DNA of 17,562 bases. It comes from JAXGVG01 sp040773965 (GTDB lineage: Bacteria > Pseudomonadota > Alphaproteobacteria > UBA9219). The stretch is from NCBI GenBank assembly GCA_040773965.1, contig JAXGVG010000022.1, forward strand, positions 1 to 17,562. Direction: 5' to 3'. Below, piece by piece: positions 6,521-14,467 of the stretch (within the stretch, counting starts at the first letter, position 1; every line of letters starts with the position of its first letter). Under the pieces are notes generated by a model. That model did no database searches and was not told the origin of the DNA. It saw only the letters and a program-made list of their open reading frames with translations. The translations under genes and the position numbers were made by a program.

Positions 6521-7759
6521 ATGGAAACGGGTTTTTCGCAAAGAGAGAACGGCAAACGCCGGTCGTCCGCCGTGCCGTGGGCCGTGGGGGCATGGCTTGG
6601 CCAGCCCGCGCCGCCGATGGGCCTGCCTTGGGGCCTGCCAGCGGTTCATCCGGCGCTGGAAGCCGCTCTTGCGCCGCTCAGGGAACTGATGCCGGGTTCG
6701 TCTTTTTCCTTCATGCCGCCGCCGCAGGCCGAGCCGCATGTCGCTAAACTGCAGCAGGCGATCAAGGACGGCGTTTTGGCGCAGATCAACCGTTTCGTGG
6801 AAGGCGTCAAGGCCTATCGGAGCCATCCCGCGAACCGCAACGCGCCGCCCGCTCCCATCGTTTGGCAAAAAGGCACGACGAAATTGCGCGATTACGGCGC
6901 TTCGTCAAAAAAGGGCGCGGCCGTTCTGGTCGTTCCCTCGCTGATCAATCGGTACGACATTCTCGATCTCGACGAAGGGCATTCCCTGCTGCGTTTCATG
7001 GACGCGCGGGGGTTGCGCCCATTCGTGGTCGACTGGGACGCGCCCGGCGAGGAGGAGAAAAAATTCAGCCTTACCGATTATGCCGTCCAGAGGCTTTTCC
7101 CTATTCTCGATTATGTGCAGTCCGTCGCGCCGCGCCCCCATATCCTGGGGTACTGCATGGGCGGAAACCTGGCGCTGGCGCTGGCGCTGCTGCGGCGCGG
7201 AGACGTCCGGTCGCTGGCGCTGATGGCGACGCCATGGAACAACGCGCTTGATCCGGCCCTGAGGGAGCTTGTCGGCAACATGGAGCCGCACCTGTCCCAA
7301 GCGGACGATCTTCCGGCGGACATCCTTCAGATGCTGTTCGCCAGTTTCCAGCCTATGCAGGTGGCGCAGAAGTTCACGCGGTTCGCCTCCCTCGACCCGG
7401 ACGGCGCCGAGGCGCGGCGGTTTGTCCTGACGGAGGACTGGCTGAACGACGGCGTGCCGCTGGCCGCCGAAGTGGCGCGCGAGTGTTTGATCGGCTGGTA
7501 CGTCAAAAACGTGACCGGAAAAATCCAATGGCGCGTGGCGGACACGCTTGTCGATCCGAGGCTGCTTGACATGCCCGCGTATGTTCTGGCGGCGGGCAAG
7601 GACCACATCGTGCCGCCGGAATCGGCGCGGCCCCTTGCGCGGCTTATGCGCGGCGCCGTTTTGCATGAACCGGCGATGGGGCATACGGGTTTGATGGCCA
7701 GCAGGTCCGCGCCGCGCGAGGTTTGGGAGCCGCTCGTGCGCTTTTTGACAGGACAGTGA
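6521..7759 (+). CDS. PHA synthase-like alpha/beta hydrolase (PhaC family)
   Basis: 412 aa from the ATG at 6521, which has AAAGAGG just upstream; an ATG at 6452 would add 23 residues without a good ribosome-binding site. The protein has PHA-synthase hallmarks: VPSLINRYDILDL, then FVVDWDAPG, the lipase-type box GYCMGGNLAL with Cys212, Asp361 in AAGKDHIVPPES, and His388 in MGHTGLM. The Cys-Asp-His triad and its spacing match PhaC, in which Cys carries the growing polyester chain. It is shorter than class I PhaC (near 590 aa) and closer to class III PhaC (about 355 aa) with an N-terminal extension. I see no PhaE partner. Divergent pairing with phaR supports a storage-polymer role. It could be the polymerase or a related hydrolase or depolymerase-like enzyme; the Cys nucleophile favours a synthase. 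Confidence 0.8.
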   Translation: METGFSQRENGKRRSSAVPWAVGAWLGQPAPPMGLPWGLPAVHPALEAALAPLRELMPGSSFSFMPPPQAEPHVAKLQQAIKDGVLAQINRFVEGVKAYRSHPANRNAPPAPIVWQKGTTKLRDYGASSKKGAAVLVVPSLINRYDILDLDEGHSLLRFMDARGLRPFVVDWDAPGEEEKKFSLTDYAVQRLFPILDYVQSVAPRPHILGYCMGGNLALALALLRRGDVRSLALMATPWNNALDPALRELVGNMEPHLSQADDLPADILQMLFASFQPMQVAQKFTRFASLDPDGAEARRFVLTEDWLNDGVPLAAEVARECLIGWYVKNVTGKIQWRVADTLVDPRLLDMPAYVLAAGKDHIVPPESARPLARLMRGAVLHEPAMGHTGLMASRSAPREVWEPLVRFLTGQ

Positions 7760-8164
7760 GGGCTTTTTTTTCGGCTTTGCCGGAAGAAGGCGAGTCGAAA
7801 ATGTCACAACGGAAGAAAAGGCTTGTCCGTTTTACTTTCGCGAAAAGGGCGCGGCATGCGTGCCGGTCGCGAGGAAAAACGGAAAGCCCGCGTTTTGTTG
7901 CAGCGCAAAAACGGAAACAAGAAAAATTTTTATCTCTGCCACGGGTCTTGTAGGGACAAAAAAACGAACGCGCTCAAGCGGCAAGACCTTCTTTTTGTAT
8001 TACGCCCGTTTTTATGAACGAGAGACTTTTTCCGTTCTTTATTGCGGCGCACAAGCGTTCGCGATTTCTTTTGCGTTGCAAGAAGAACGCATAACTGACG
8101 TATCGCAATGCGAGACAAGTATCTTCCGTTCTTTCGCGCTTTTATGAGACATTGCAAGCCAATC

Positions 8165-8191
8165 GAAAAAGAGCGCCCACATCATGGGCGC
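8165..8191 (-). terminator. Left-facing intrinsic terminator in the acsA leader
   Basis: GCGCCCA (8173-8179) and TGGGCGC (8185-8191) form a perfect 7-bp stem with a 5-nt loop. On the minus strand it is followed by TCTTTTTC, a standard U-run; on the plus strand no T-run follows. It encloses an in-frame ATG at 8184, which argues against that ATG as the acsA start. Confidence 0.5.
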
Positions 8192-8230
8192 CGCGCGTTC
8201 GGATTTGAACGGCGGAAAAACGGCGAATGC

Positions 8231-8236
8231 AGGGAG
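8231..8236 (+). promoter_or_regulatory. Ribosome-binding site for acsA
   Basis: AGGGAG lies 10 bases before the ATG at 8247. It decides for 8247 over the upstream ATG at 8184, and the resulting N-terminus also matches the family. Confidence 0.6.
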
Positions 8237-8246
8237 CGCGCCTCAC

Positions 8247-10172
8247 ATGACGACGATACCGGTGACCGAATCCAGCCTTGCGCGCGCGTGGGTCAGCGCC
8301 GCGCAATACGCGGCGATGTACGAGAGATCCATCCGCGATCCGGATGGTTTTTGGGGCGAACAGGGCAAGCGCCTGTCGTGGATCAAGCCCTATACGAAGG
8401 TCAAAAACGCCAGCTTCACGGACGACGTTTCGATCCGCTGGTTCGAGGACGGCACGCTGAACGTCGCGTATAACTGCATCGACCGTCATTTGCCGTTGCG
8501 CGCCCAGCAGACCGCCATCATCTGGGAAGGCGACAGCCCATCCGAACAAAAACACATAAGTTATGCGGAATTGCATGAAAACGTGTGCCGTCTGGCGAAC
8601 GCCCTTAAGGCAAGGGGCGTCAAAAAAGGCGATTGCGTCACCCTCTATCTGCCCATGATTCCCGAAGCGGCCTACGCCATGCTGGCCTGCGCGCGTATCG
8701 GCGCGGTTCACTCGGTTGTGTTCGGCGGCTTTTCGCCGGACAGCCTGAAAGACCGGATTCTGGACTGCAACTCGAAGCTCGTTATCACGGCCGACGAAGG
8801 TCTGCGCGGCGGACGCCGCGTGCCGCTGAAGGCCAACGCGGACGAGGCGCTCAAGGGGTGCCCGGATGTGGAATCCGTCATCGTCGTGCGCCGCACGGGC
8901 GGCGGCATCGCGTGGCATGAGGGCCGCGATTTCTGGTATCACGAAGAATGCGCGAACGCGAATGCAGAGTGTCCGCCGGAGGAAATGGGCGCGGAGGATC
9001 CCCTGTTCATCCTCTACACGTCCGGCTCCACCGGAAAACCCAAGGGCGTTTTGCACACCACGGGGGGCTACTTGCTGCACGCCTCGTTGACGCACCAGTG
9101 GGTGTTCGATTACCACGACGGCGAGGTGTTCTGGTGCACGGCCGACGTCGGCTGGGTCACGGGGCACAGCTATGTGGTCTATGGTCCGCTCGCGAACGGC
9201 GCGACGACGCTGATGTTCGAGGGCGTGCCGTGTTACCCCGACGCCTCCCGTTTCTGGCAGGTTGTGGACAAGCACAAGGTCAACATTTTCTACACCGCGC
9301 CGACGGCTATCCGTTCGCTTATGCGCGAGGGTGACGAGCCGGTCCGGCGCACGAGCCGCAAGAGCCTGCGCATCCTCGCCTCCGTGGGTGAGCCGATCAA
9401 TCCCGAAGCGTGGCTCTGGTACTATCGCGTGGTGGGCGAAGAACGCTGCCCCGTCATCGACACGTGGTGGCAGACGGAGACCGGCGGGCACATGATCACA
9501 CCCCTGCCCGGCGCGACGGACCTTAAGCCCGGCGCCGCGACGCGGCCTTTCTTCGGCGTTCAGCCCGTCATCGTGGACAACGAGGGCAACGTTCTTGAGG
9601 GCGCGTGCGAGGGCAACCTGTGCATCGCGGAGAGCTGGCCCGGTCAGGCGCGCACGATCTATGGCGACCATGCGCGTTTTATCCAGACGTACTTCAGCTG
9701 TTACAAAGGCAAATACTTCTCGGGCGACGGTTGCCGCCGCGACGAGGACGGCTATTACTGGATTACGGGCCGCGTGGACGACGTCATCAACGTGGCCGGC
9801 CACCGCCTTGGCACGGCGGAGATCGAGAGCGCGCTTGTGGCGCTGGCCGAGGTGGCCGAGGCCGCCGTGGTCGGTTACCCGCATGACATCAAGGGGCAAG
9901 GCATCTATGCCTATGTCACGCTGACGGCGGACGCCGAGCCTTCGGAGGCGTTGCGCAAAAGCCTGATTACATGGGTGCGCAAGGAAATCAGCCCCATCGC
10001 GACGCCCGACATCATCCAATGGGCGCCGGGCCTGCCCAAGACCCGCTCGGGCAAGATCATGCGCCGCATCCTGCGCAAGATCGCTGCGCGGGAACTGGAA
10101 AGCCTCGGCGACACCTCGACGCTCGCCGATCCGGAGGTTGTGGAGGAATTGGTCCGCAACCGGGTGGGGTAA
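8247..10172 (+). CDS. acsA: Acetyl-CoA synthetase
   Basis: 641 aa, close to the usual 650. It activates acetate with ATP to acetyl-AMP and then makes acetyl-CoA in the cytoplasm (EC 6.2.1.1). The adenylate-forming P-loop YTSGSTGKPKGVLH is at 257-270. The motif DTWWQTETGG (405-414) has the Trp that shortens the acyl pocket, so acetate is preferred over propionate. YWITGRVDDVINVAGHRLGTAEIE (504-527) is the hinge with its Asp. PKTRSGKIMRR (597-607) holds Lys603, the lysine that is acetylated to switch the enzyme off in this family. The N-terminus (KPYTKVKNASF, DPDGFWGEQGKR) is typical. A longer frame starting at 8184 is possible but that ATG is in a hairpin. It stands alone and converges on a PIN-like gene. 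By providing acetyl-CoA it could feed the nearby PHA genes. Confidence 0.95.
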   Translation: MTTIPVTESSLARAWVSAAQYAAMYERSIRDPDGFWGEQGKRLSWIKPYTKVKNASFTDDVSIRWFEDGTLNVAYNCIDRHLPLRAQQTAIIWEGDSPSEQKHISYAELHENVCRLANALKARGVKKGDCVTLYLPMIPEAAYAMLACARIGAVHSVVFGGFSPDSLKDRILDCNSKLVITADEGLRGGRRVPLKANADEALKGCPDVESVIVVRRTGGGIAWHEGRDFWYHEECANANAECPPEEMGAEDPLFILYTSGSTGKPKGVLHTTGGYLLHASLTHQWVFDYHDGEVFWCTADVGWVTGHSYVVYGPLANGATTLMFEGVPCYPDASRFWQVVDKHKVNIFYTAPTAIRSLMREGDEPVRRTSRKSLRILASVGEPINPEAWLWYYRVVGEERCPVIDTWWQTETGGHMITPLPGATDLKPGAATRPFFGVQPVIVDNEGNVLEGACEGNLCIAESWPGQARTIYGDHARFIQTYFSCYKGKYFSGDGCRRDEDGYYWITGRVDDVINVAGHRLGTAEIESALVALAEVAEAAVVGYPHDIKGQGIYAYVTLTADAEPSEALRKSLITWVRKEISPIATPDIIQWAPGLPKTRSGKIMRRILRKIAARELESLGDTSTLADPEVVEELVRNRVG

Positions 10173-10193
10173 CGGCGAAACCGCACGGCCTTT

Positions 10194-10778
10194 TTACAGA
10201 GCGTATCGCGCGCGGCTGACGTAGGCTATGGGCCTGGGCCGGTCGCCGTTGTGCTTCGGCGGCGCTTCGAACCGGCACGTCATGAAATGGCCTTTTGCGC
10301 TGTAATAAACCAGCCATCCATTCCAGTCCCGGATTTTCGGAATCATATAGGTCAAAAAGTGCGAAAGAACGGGCTCAAAAGGTTCTTCGGCCACATCCGG
10401 CTGTTTCGGTTTGCGCCAGCCGGGAAAAATGACGGTGCCGGGCGATCGAACGAGGTCGAGCATTCGAGGGTCGGCAAAATCCTTGTCGTGCGTGACAATC
10501 ACGCGATTATGTCCGATGGCGTAATCGAATATGGTTTGATCGGGCGCTCCGACAAGATCGCGGAGATCCCTTACGGAAACGGCGTCGAAACCGCGCATTC
10601 TGAACTGGGCGTATAACGGGGTCTCAATGTTCTGGTCCATAAGAAGGGACGGTTTGCGATGCCCGTTGGGGGCCGGAGTTCCGGACACAATCTCGCTGGT
10701 GCAGGAAAGCCAAACGATAAGGATGTTTTCATCGCACTTGAGTCGGCGGAGCTCGCCGAGATCGCTTGAAGATGCCAT
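10194..10778 (-). CDS. DUF5615 PIN-like domain protein
   Basis: 194 aa. Residues about 44-115 match the DUF5615 PIN-like fold: SLLMDQNIETPLYAQFRMRGFDAVSVRDL, GAPDQTIFDYAIGHNRVIVTHDKDFAD. Asp48, Asp80, Asp98 and Asp100 are the expected acidic metal-site residues, which suggests a nuclease-type or toxin-type protein. Such genes usually pair with a DUF433 antitoxin gene; none is visible on either side. Residues 1-43 and 120-194 are extra segments I do not recognise; the C-terminal one is Trp/Tyr-rich and may be a second domain. The start at 10778 has no clear ribosome-binding site. Every alternative start that keeps the first beta strand (SLLMD) is non-ATG, so the start is uncertain. It converges on acsA with a 21-base gap. 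Confidence 0.7.
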   Translation of the reverse strand: MASSSDLGELRRLKCDENILIVWLSCTSEIVSGTPAPNGHRKPSLLMDQNIETPLYAQFRMRGFDAVSVRDLRDLVGAPDQTIFDYAIGHNRVIVTHDKDFADPRMLDLVRSPGTVIFPGWRKPKQPDVAEEPFEPVLSHFLTYMIPKIRDWNGWLVYYSAKGHFMTCRFEAPPKHNGDRPRPIAYVSRARYAL

Positions 10779-10906
10779 AATAGAACCGCAAAATGACTGT
10801 TTTAGGAATCGTCTTCAATGTATAGGAAAATGAGGCGCTGTTGTCGACAAAGATGCGATTGAAACGAAGTTAACCATAACAGACAAGGAAAAAGGCGGCG
10901 TTAGGC
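10779..10906. promoter_or_regulatory. Divergent spacer with a TTAACCAT word
   Basis: 128 bases between the PIN-like gene and the binding-protein gene. TTAACCAT at 10870-10877 is, from memory, a known CtrA half-site-like octamer; the same word recurs at 13702-13709. No clear -35/-10 pair seen. Confidence 0.3.
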
Positions 10907-12748
10907 GTGTTGAAATTTTTTCGAATCGTTCTGATTCTTTCGGCCGCCCTGTTTGCCGCGCCGCCTGCGCGCGCCCGGGATGAAACGCCGAGGCATTCGT
11001 CGAAAGCCATCGCCATGCACGGCGCGCCGAAATACGCGGAAGGCTTCGGGCATTTCGATTATGTCAATCCAAACGCGCCGCAGGGAGGACAGCTTCGGCT
11101 CGGCGTGGCCGGCACGTTCGACAGCCTTCATCCGTTCATTGTCCGGGGGCAGGCGCCGCAAGGGCTTGCGACGGGCGCTTTTTCGCTCGTGTACGAAAGC
11201 CTGATGGCGCGGAGCTGGGACGAGCCGTTTTCGCTTTACGGGCTTATTGCCGAAAGCGTGGAAGTGCCGGACGACCGCACCGGCATTGTCTTCAACCTGA
11301 ACCCGAAGGCGCGTTGGCAGGACGGCAAGCCCATTACGGCCGGCGATGTGCTGTTCTCCTTCGCGACCTTGCGCGATCAGGGGCGGCCCAATCACCGCAC
11401 ATATTACAAGAAGGTGGCAAAAGCCGAAAGGCTGGACGAACGGCGCGTGCGTTTTACCTTCAGCCGGAACGACGACGGCACGATCGACCGCGAAATGCCG
11501 CTGATCATGGGCCTGATGCCGGTGTTGCCGCAGCATGTCTGGAAAGATCGTGCGTTTAATGAGACGACGCTGGAGCCGCCCGTCGGCAGCGGGCCTTATA
11601 AGGTCACGAAAGTCGAGCCGGGCCGGTCCATCACTTACACGCGCGATCCCGATTATTGGGGGCGCGACATGCCTTCGCAACGCGGCCAATACAACTTCGC
11701 CACCATACGACTCGACTATTACCGGGATGACGGCATCGCCCTGCAGGCCTTCAAAGCGGGACAGTTCGATTTGCGCCGCGAACCCGATCCCACCAAGTGG
11801 GCGACGGCCTATGACATTCCGGCCGCGCGGGAAGGCCGCGTGAAAATGGCGCGTTTCGAGCATCACAGGCCCGAAGCCATGTACGGTTTTATCCTCAACA
11901 CGCGCCGGCCGCTGTTTCAGGTCCCCGCGTTGCGCGAGGCGGTGGGTTATGCGTTCGATTTCGGCTGGATCAACCGTTCGCTCTTTCACGGCCTTTACAA
12001 TCGCACGGAAAGCTATTTCCCCAATTCGGAACTGGCCGCGACAGGCCTTCCCGAAGGAAGGGAAAAAGAGGTTCTGGAAAAATTCAGGGACAAGCTTCCG
12101 GCCCGCGTTTTTACGGAGCCCGTCGCGCCGCCTTCGCCGGACGGCAGCGAGGAATCCCGGCGCGCCAATCTGCTGAAAGCGTCCGAAATGCTGAGGCAGG
12201 CGGGCTATGTCGTGAAGGAGGAAAAACTGTATGCGCCCGATGGTTCACCCGTGACTTTCGAAGTCTTGCTGAGCGATCCGGCTGAGGAGAAAGTGGCGCT
12301 GGAATGGACGCGGATGCTTCAGCGGCTCGGCATCGCGGCGCATGTGCGGACGGTGGACAGCGCGCAATATCAGGCGCGGCTAACTTCGTTCGACTACGAC
12401 GTGACAACGGGACGCTGGTACAATTCGCTCTCGCCCGGCAACGAACAGATTTTCTACTGGGGCTCGCAGGCGGCCGCGCAGCAAGGCAGCCGTAACTATC
12501 CCGGCATTCACGATTCTGTTGTTGACGCGCTGGCGGAGGCCATTCCGGCGGCGCTGACCCGCGACGATCTTGTCGCCACGACGCGGGCGCTGGATCGCGT
12601 GTTGATGGCAGGGCATTACGTAATTCCCTTTTATCATCTTGGCGCGGACCCCATCGCTTTTTGGGCGAACCGGATTGATCATCCCAAAGCACCGCCTCTC
12701 TATGGCCCTATTCTGGAAACATGGTGGGCGAAAGATGTGAAAAAATAA
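10907..12748 (+). CDS. YejA-like ABC transporter substrate-binding protein
   Basis: 613 aa, normal for the YejA type of the SBP_bac_5 (peptide/oligopeptide-binding) family. Residues 1-23 are a Sec signal peptide (cleavage after PARA), so the protein is periplasmic. Family features: AMHGAPKYAEGFGHFDYVNPNAPQGG after the signal; TFDSLHPFIVRG; a segment LVYESLMARSWDEPFSLYGLIAESVEVPDD; ARWQDGKPITAGDVLFS; PVGSGPYKVTKVEPGRSITYTRDPDYWG; and a C-terminal FWANRIDHPKAPPLYGPILETWW. In E. coli yejABEF the protein delivers peptides such as microcin C to a permease. No yejB, yejE or yejF follows, so partners must be elsewhere or be shared. The frame starts with GTG at 10907 then TTG; the ribosome-binding site is weak. 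Confidence 0.88.
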   Translation: MLKFFRIVLILSAALFAAPPARARDETPRHSSKAIAMHGAPKYAEGFGHFDYVNPNAPQGGQLRLGVAGTFDSLHPFIVRGQAPQGLATGAFSLVYESLMARSWDEPFSLYGLIAESVEVPDDRTGIVFNLNPKARWQDGKPITAGDVLFSFATLRDQGRPNHRTYYKKVAKAERLDERRVRFTFSRNDDGTIDREMPLIMGLMPVLPQHVWKDRAFNETTLEPPVGSGPYKVTKVEPGRSITYTRDPDYWGRDMPSQRGQYNFATIRLDYYRDDGIALQAFKAGQFDLRREPDPTKWATAYDIPAAREGRVKMARFEHHRPEAMYGFILNTRRPLFQVPALREAVGYAFDFGWINRSLFHGLYNRTESYFPNSELAATGLPEGREKEVLEKFRDKLPARVFTEPVAPPSPDGSEESRRANLLKASEMLRQAGYVVKEEKLYAPDGSPVTFEVLLSDPAEEKVALEWTRMLQRLGIAAHVRTVDSAQYQARLTSFDYDVTTGRWYNSLSPGNEQIFYWGSQAAAQQGSRNYPGIHDSVVDALAEAIPAALTRDDLVATTRALDRVLMAGHYVIPFYHLGADPIAFWANRIDHPKAPPLYGPILETWWAKDVKK

Positions 12749-12837
12749 GGTTTTCCCGATCAATAAAAACCCCACGCATTACTTTATTCATTCGCAAGCT
12801 AATGGACGTGAAATTGCGATGAACATTAACTTTGCTT

Positions 12838-12855
12838 AAGGCGTTGCCTTTTTTT
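12838..12855 (+). terminator. Short intrinsic terminator of the YejA-like gene
   Basis: AAGGC (12838-12842), a GTT loop, GCCTT (12846-12850), then a run of T to 12855. The stem is only 5 bp but the U-run is good. Confidence 0.5.
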
Positions 12856-12916
12856 CGGCATAGATTTACTATGCGTTTGAGCGTCTTTATTTCATTCGCA
12901 TTTTCCACAAACAAAT

Positions 12917-12922
12917 GGAGGG
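12917..12922 (+). promoter_or_regulatory. Ribosome-binding site that decides the start at 12927
   Basis: GGAGGG lies 4 bases before the ATG at 12927. An ATG at 12915 in the same frame overlaps this site and so is unlikely to be used. Confidence 0.65.
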
Positions 12923-12926
12923 TATC

Positions 12927-13583
12927 ATGAATTGCCTTCGAAAGCTGTATGACGCCTGCAAAGAGCAAATCGTCAAGCATAAGAAAGAAATCGCTATTGT
13001 TGGTTTGGGCGTTTCCTGCATTGCCATCCCTTCCATGGCCGGAGCGCAAGCGGTGTGTTCGGAGGACGATCCCGTTACCGCCCTTTGGGTTCATACAAAC
13101 GGGTTTCAACAATGTCCGGGGGATCCGGCGCCTGGCCCATGCGAGACGGGATTTTTCCATATATGCAAGGCAACGGGTAATCCCGGGCTTCACGCGGTGA
13201 ATCCAAAACTTACCGTCCAGGGCTTGGAATGCGAAGTGTTCCACCAGGGATGGCATCAAGACGGGGGATTTAAAGTGACTCCGGACAAGTTTTGTAAAAA
13301 TGGCCCGGCGGTTGGAATCTTTTACGCAAAACCGAACAGCCCAACGGATTTCAAATGTCCGAACGGCAACGCGCTCAAAAATGCTCCTCGCTACAAAAGT
13401 CTGGACACTGAAAATATCGTGTATGTTGTCGTTGATCCTTTGCGCGGGGCTTCGGCTATAACTTGCGGCCCCAGGGTTTGCGCGGCCAATTGCTATGAGG
13501 GAGAGTGGACTAGTTGTCCAAAAGGGATAAAGGCCACAGTTCCTTCCTCTGGCGGAAAGCCGCTGCTAAGTTGCATTCCCTAA
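12927..13583 (+). CDS. Secreted Cys-rich protein of unknown function, copy 1
   Basis: 218 aa. The charged N-region (residues 1-20) and hydrophobic stretch AIVGLGVSCIAIPSMAGA (23-40) form a signal peptide with likely cleavage after GAQA. The mature part holds twelve cysteines (44, 63, 72, 80, 102, 123, 144, 180, 185, 189, 197 and 216), enough for six disulfides, so it is probably periplasmic or secreted and made rigid by disulfides. I recognise no family. The segment YVVVDPLRGASAITCGPRVC (166-185) resembles VVGFIPLRGDGPIRVEC of the next gene, so the two are probably tandem paralogues. A hairpin terminator follows, so it is its own transcription unit. GC is lower than in the core genes. Confidence 0.65.
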   Translation: MNCLRKLYDACKEQIVKHKKEIAIVGLGVSCIAIPSMAGAQAVCSEDDPVTALWVHTNGFQQCPGDPAPGPCETGFFHICKATGNPGLHAVNPKLTVQGLECEVFHQGWHQDGGFKVTPDKFCKNGPAVGIFYAKPNSPTDFKCPNGNALKNAPRYKSLDTENIVYVVVDPLRGASAITCGPRVCAANCYEGEWTSCPKGIKATVPSSGGKPLLSCIP

Positions 13584-13608
13584 AGAAGCGGAAACGAATA
13601 TTGAAACA

Positions 13609-13643
13609 GCGTTGGAGTGCAAAAAACTTTCAACGCGATTTTT
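13609..13643 (+). terminator. Intrinsic terminator of the first Cys-rich gene
   Basis: GCGTTG (13609-13614) pairs with CAACGC (13631-13636), extended by AGT/ACT inside, and is followed by GATTTTT. Its arms share GCGTTG/CAACGC with the terminator of the second Cys-rich gene. Confidence 0.65.
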
Positions 13644-13835
13644 CCGAACGAGGGCTGTTGCTTGCTATATCTGATTTACAGGAGGTTTTCGCGGCAAATA
13701 ATTAACCATAAGAAGCCAGTCAAAAGGCCGATTATTTAATGTGTTGTAATTTTGATGGCGTGGAATTACTGTGACTTGCTCCTTACCGGTTTTATTATTT
13801 CTCTCTTCCCCAACCATAACATATGGAGGTTTGCC
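13644..13835. other. Spacer between the two Cys-rich genes
   Basis: AT-rich. TTAACCAT at 13702-13709 is the same word found before the YejA-like gene, and AACCATAACA recurs at 13813. A purine-rich AGGAGG stretch near 13680 is followed by no start codon at a useful distance. An ATG at 13752 would extend the next gene by 28 codons but lacks a ribosome-binding site. Confidence 0.4.
13825..13829 (+). promoter_or_regulatory. Ribosome-binding site that decides the start at 13836
   Basis: GGAGG lies 6 bases before the ATG at 13836 (a second ATG follows at 13839). The context ATGGAGG with ATGA closely matches the first Cys-rich gene. Confidence 0.65.
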
Positions 13836-14399
13836 ATGATGTCTTCGATGCGAAGCCTTTTCCGCAAATACAAAAAAAGCATTACTGCGGTTATGAGCCT
13901 TCCTTTTGTGGCCGTGCCCACTCTTGCTTCGGCAGGAGAAGGATTGCCCAAATACGTAAAATATAACGTCGAGCGCACCCACAACAGCACCTTTGTGTCA
14001 TACGTCGAAGTCATTCCCGGTCAGAAGAAGGAGACCAGGTCAGGCAACCGGTGCCCTGAACAGCAAGAAATTTACCAGGATGCTGACGGAAACATTTCTT
14101 TATGGTGTGGCAACCCGCCGTGTTCGGTCGACAATGCTGCGACACCGAGAAGTGAAAAAGGGTTCGCAACTATTTGGGTGGAAAGCGACAAAACCCCCGG
14201 CGTTGTGAGCGGCGTTGCTTGCCAGGGCAAGAATAACGACTGTCGCGCAACAAAGCAGTTTACGGACTGCAGGAAAGAGCTTGGCGAAGTTGTGGTTGGT
14301 TTTATTCCCTTGAGGGGAGACGGCCCCATCAGAGTCGAATGCGCCGTTCCGGGTGAAAGCTGTTGTGGGGGGACGCTTCTAACGCCTCAACCTAAGTAA
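13836..14399 (+). CDS. Secreted Cys-rich protein of unknown function, copy 2
   Basis: 187 aa from the ATG at 13836. Basic residues (RSLFRKYKKS) then SITAVMSLPFVAVPTLASA form a signal peptide cleaved after about residue 33. The mature part has nine cysteines (73, 91, 96, 129, 136, 145, 169, 176 and 177), among them a CC pair near the end. The segment VVGFIPLRGDGPIRVEC (153-169) aligns with VVDPLRG...TC of the upstream gene; the N-terminal plan (short, Lys-rich, hydrophobic) is also alike. The rest has diverged strongly. No known family. A very strong hairpin terminator follows. Probably periplasmic or surface-exposed. An odd Cys count leaves one unpaired or linked to a partner. Confidence 0.65.
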   Translation: MMSSMRSLFRKYKKSITAVMSLPFVAVPTLASAGEGLPKYVKYNVERTHNSTFVSYVEVIPGQKKETRSGNRCPEQQEIYQDADGNISLWCGNPPCSVDNAATPRSEKGFATIWVESDKTPGVVSGVACQGKNNDCRATKQFTDCRKELGEVVVGFIPLRGDGPIRVECAVPGESCCGGTLLTPQPK

Positions 14400-14418
14400 A
14401 CCAAATATTACTCAAAAG

Positions 14419-14457
14419 CGGCGTTGGGGGTGAAAACCCTCAACGCCGTTTTCTTTT
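14419..14457. terminator. Strong bidirectional terminator after the second Cys-rich gene
   Basis: CGGCGTTG (14419-14426) and CAACGCCG (14441-14448) form the base of a stem, continued by GGGG T with A CCC T and closed by a GAAA tetraloop (14432-14435). TTTTCTTTT follows on the + strand. On the minus strand CTTTTG follows, so it can also end the SnoaL-like gene that stops at 14468. Confidence 0.85.
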
Positions 14458-14467
14458 GGCGAAGCGT

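Larger units (their letters stand above)
7760..8246. other. 487-nt gene-less AT-rich spacer before acsA
   Basis: I see no supported gene. Short words recur: AACGGAA near 7808, 7878 and 7908, its complement TTCCGTT within an 11-base direct repeat TTCCGTTCTTT at 8030-8040 and 8124-8134, and TTTTATGA near 8010 and 8139. A small hairpin (CGGC TTT GCCG) lies at 7774-7784 after an eight-T run. A strong hairpin sits at 8173-8191. The spacer may hold a small RNA or complex promoter for acsA, but nothing is recognisable. Confidence 0.5.
12749..12926. other. Spacer between the binding protein and the first Cys-rich gene
   Basis: AT-rich, with a terminator-like hairpin at 12838-12855. TTAA at 12826 and 12836 are spaced 6 apart, one short of the CtrA pattern. 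Confidence 0.4.

Noticed and set aside
7860..8160. CRISPR array or small mobile element
   Set aside because: The repeated words are short and irregularly spaced, with no constant repeat-spacer pattern, terminal inverted repeats or transposase.
8142..10019. A 625-codon open frame antisense to acsA
   Set aside because: It mirrors the GC-rich third positions of acsA, has an Arg/Ala/His-rich composition with no recognisable domain, and the plus-strand protein is a certain acetyl-CoA synthetase.
13514..13705. A 63-codon frame after the first Cys-rich gene
   Set aside because: It overlaps the end of that gene and runs through its terminator hairpin, with no ribosome-binding site.
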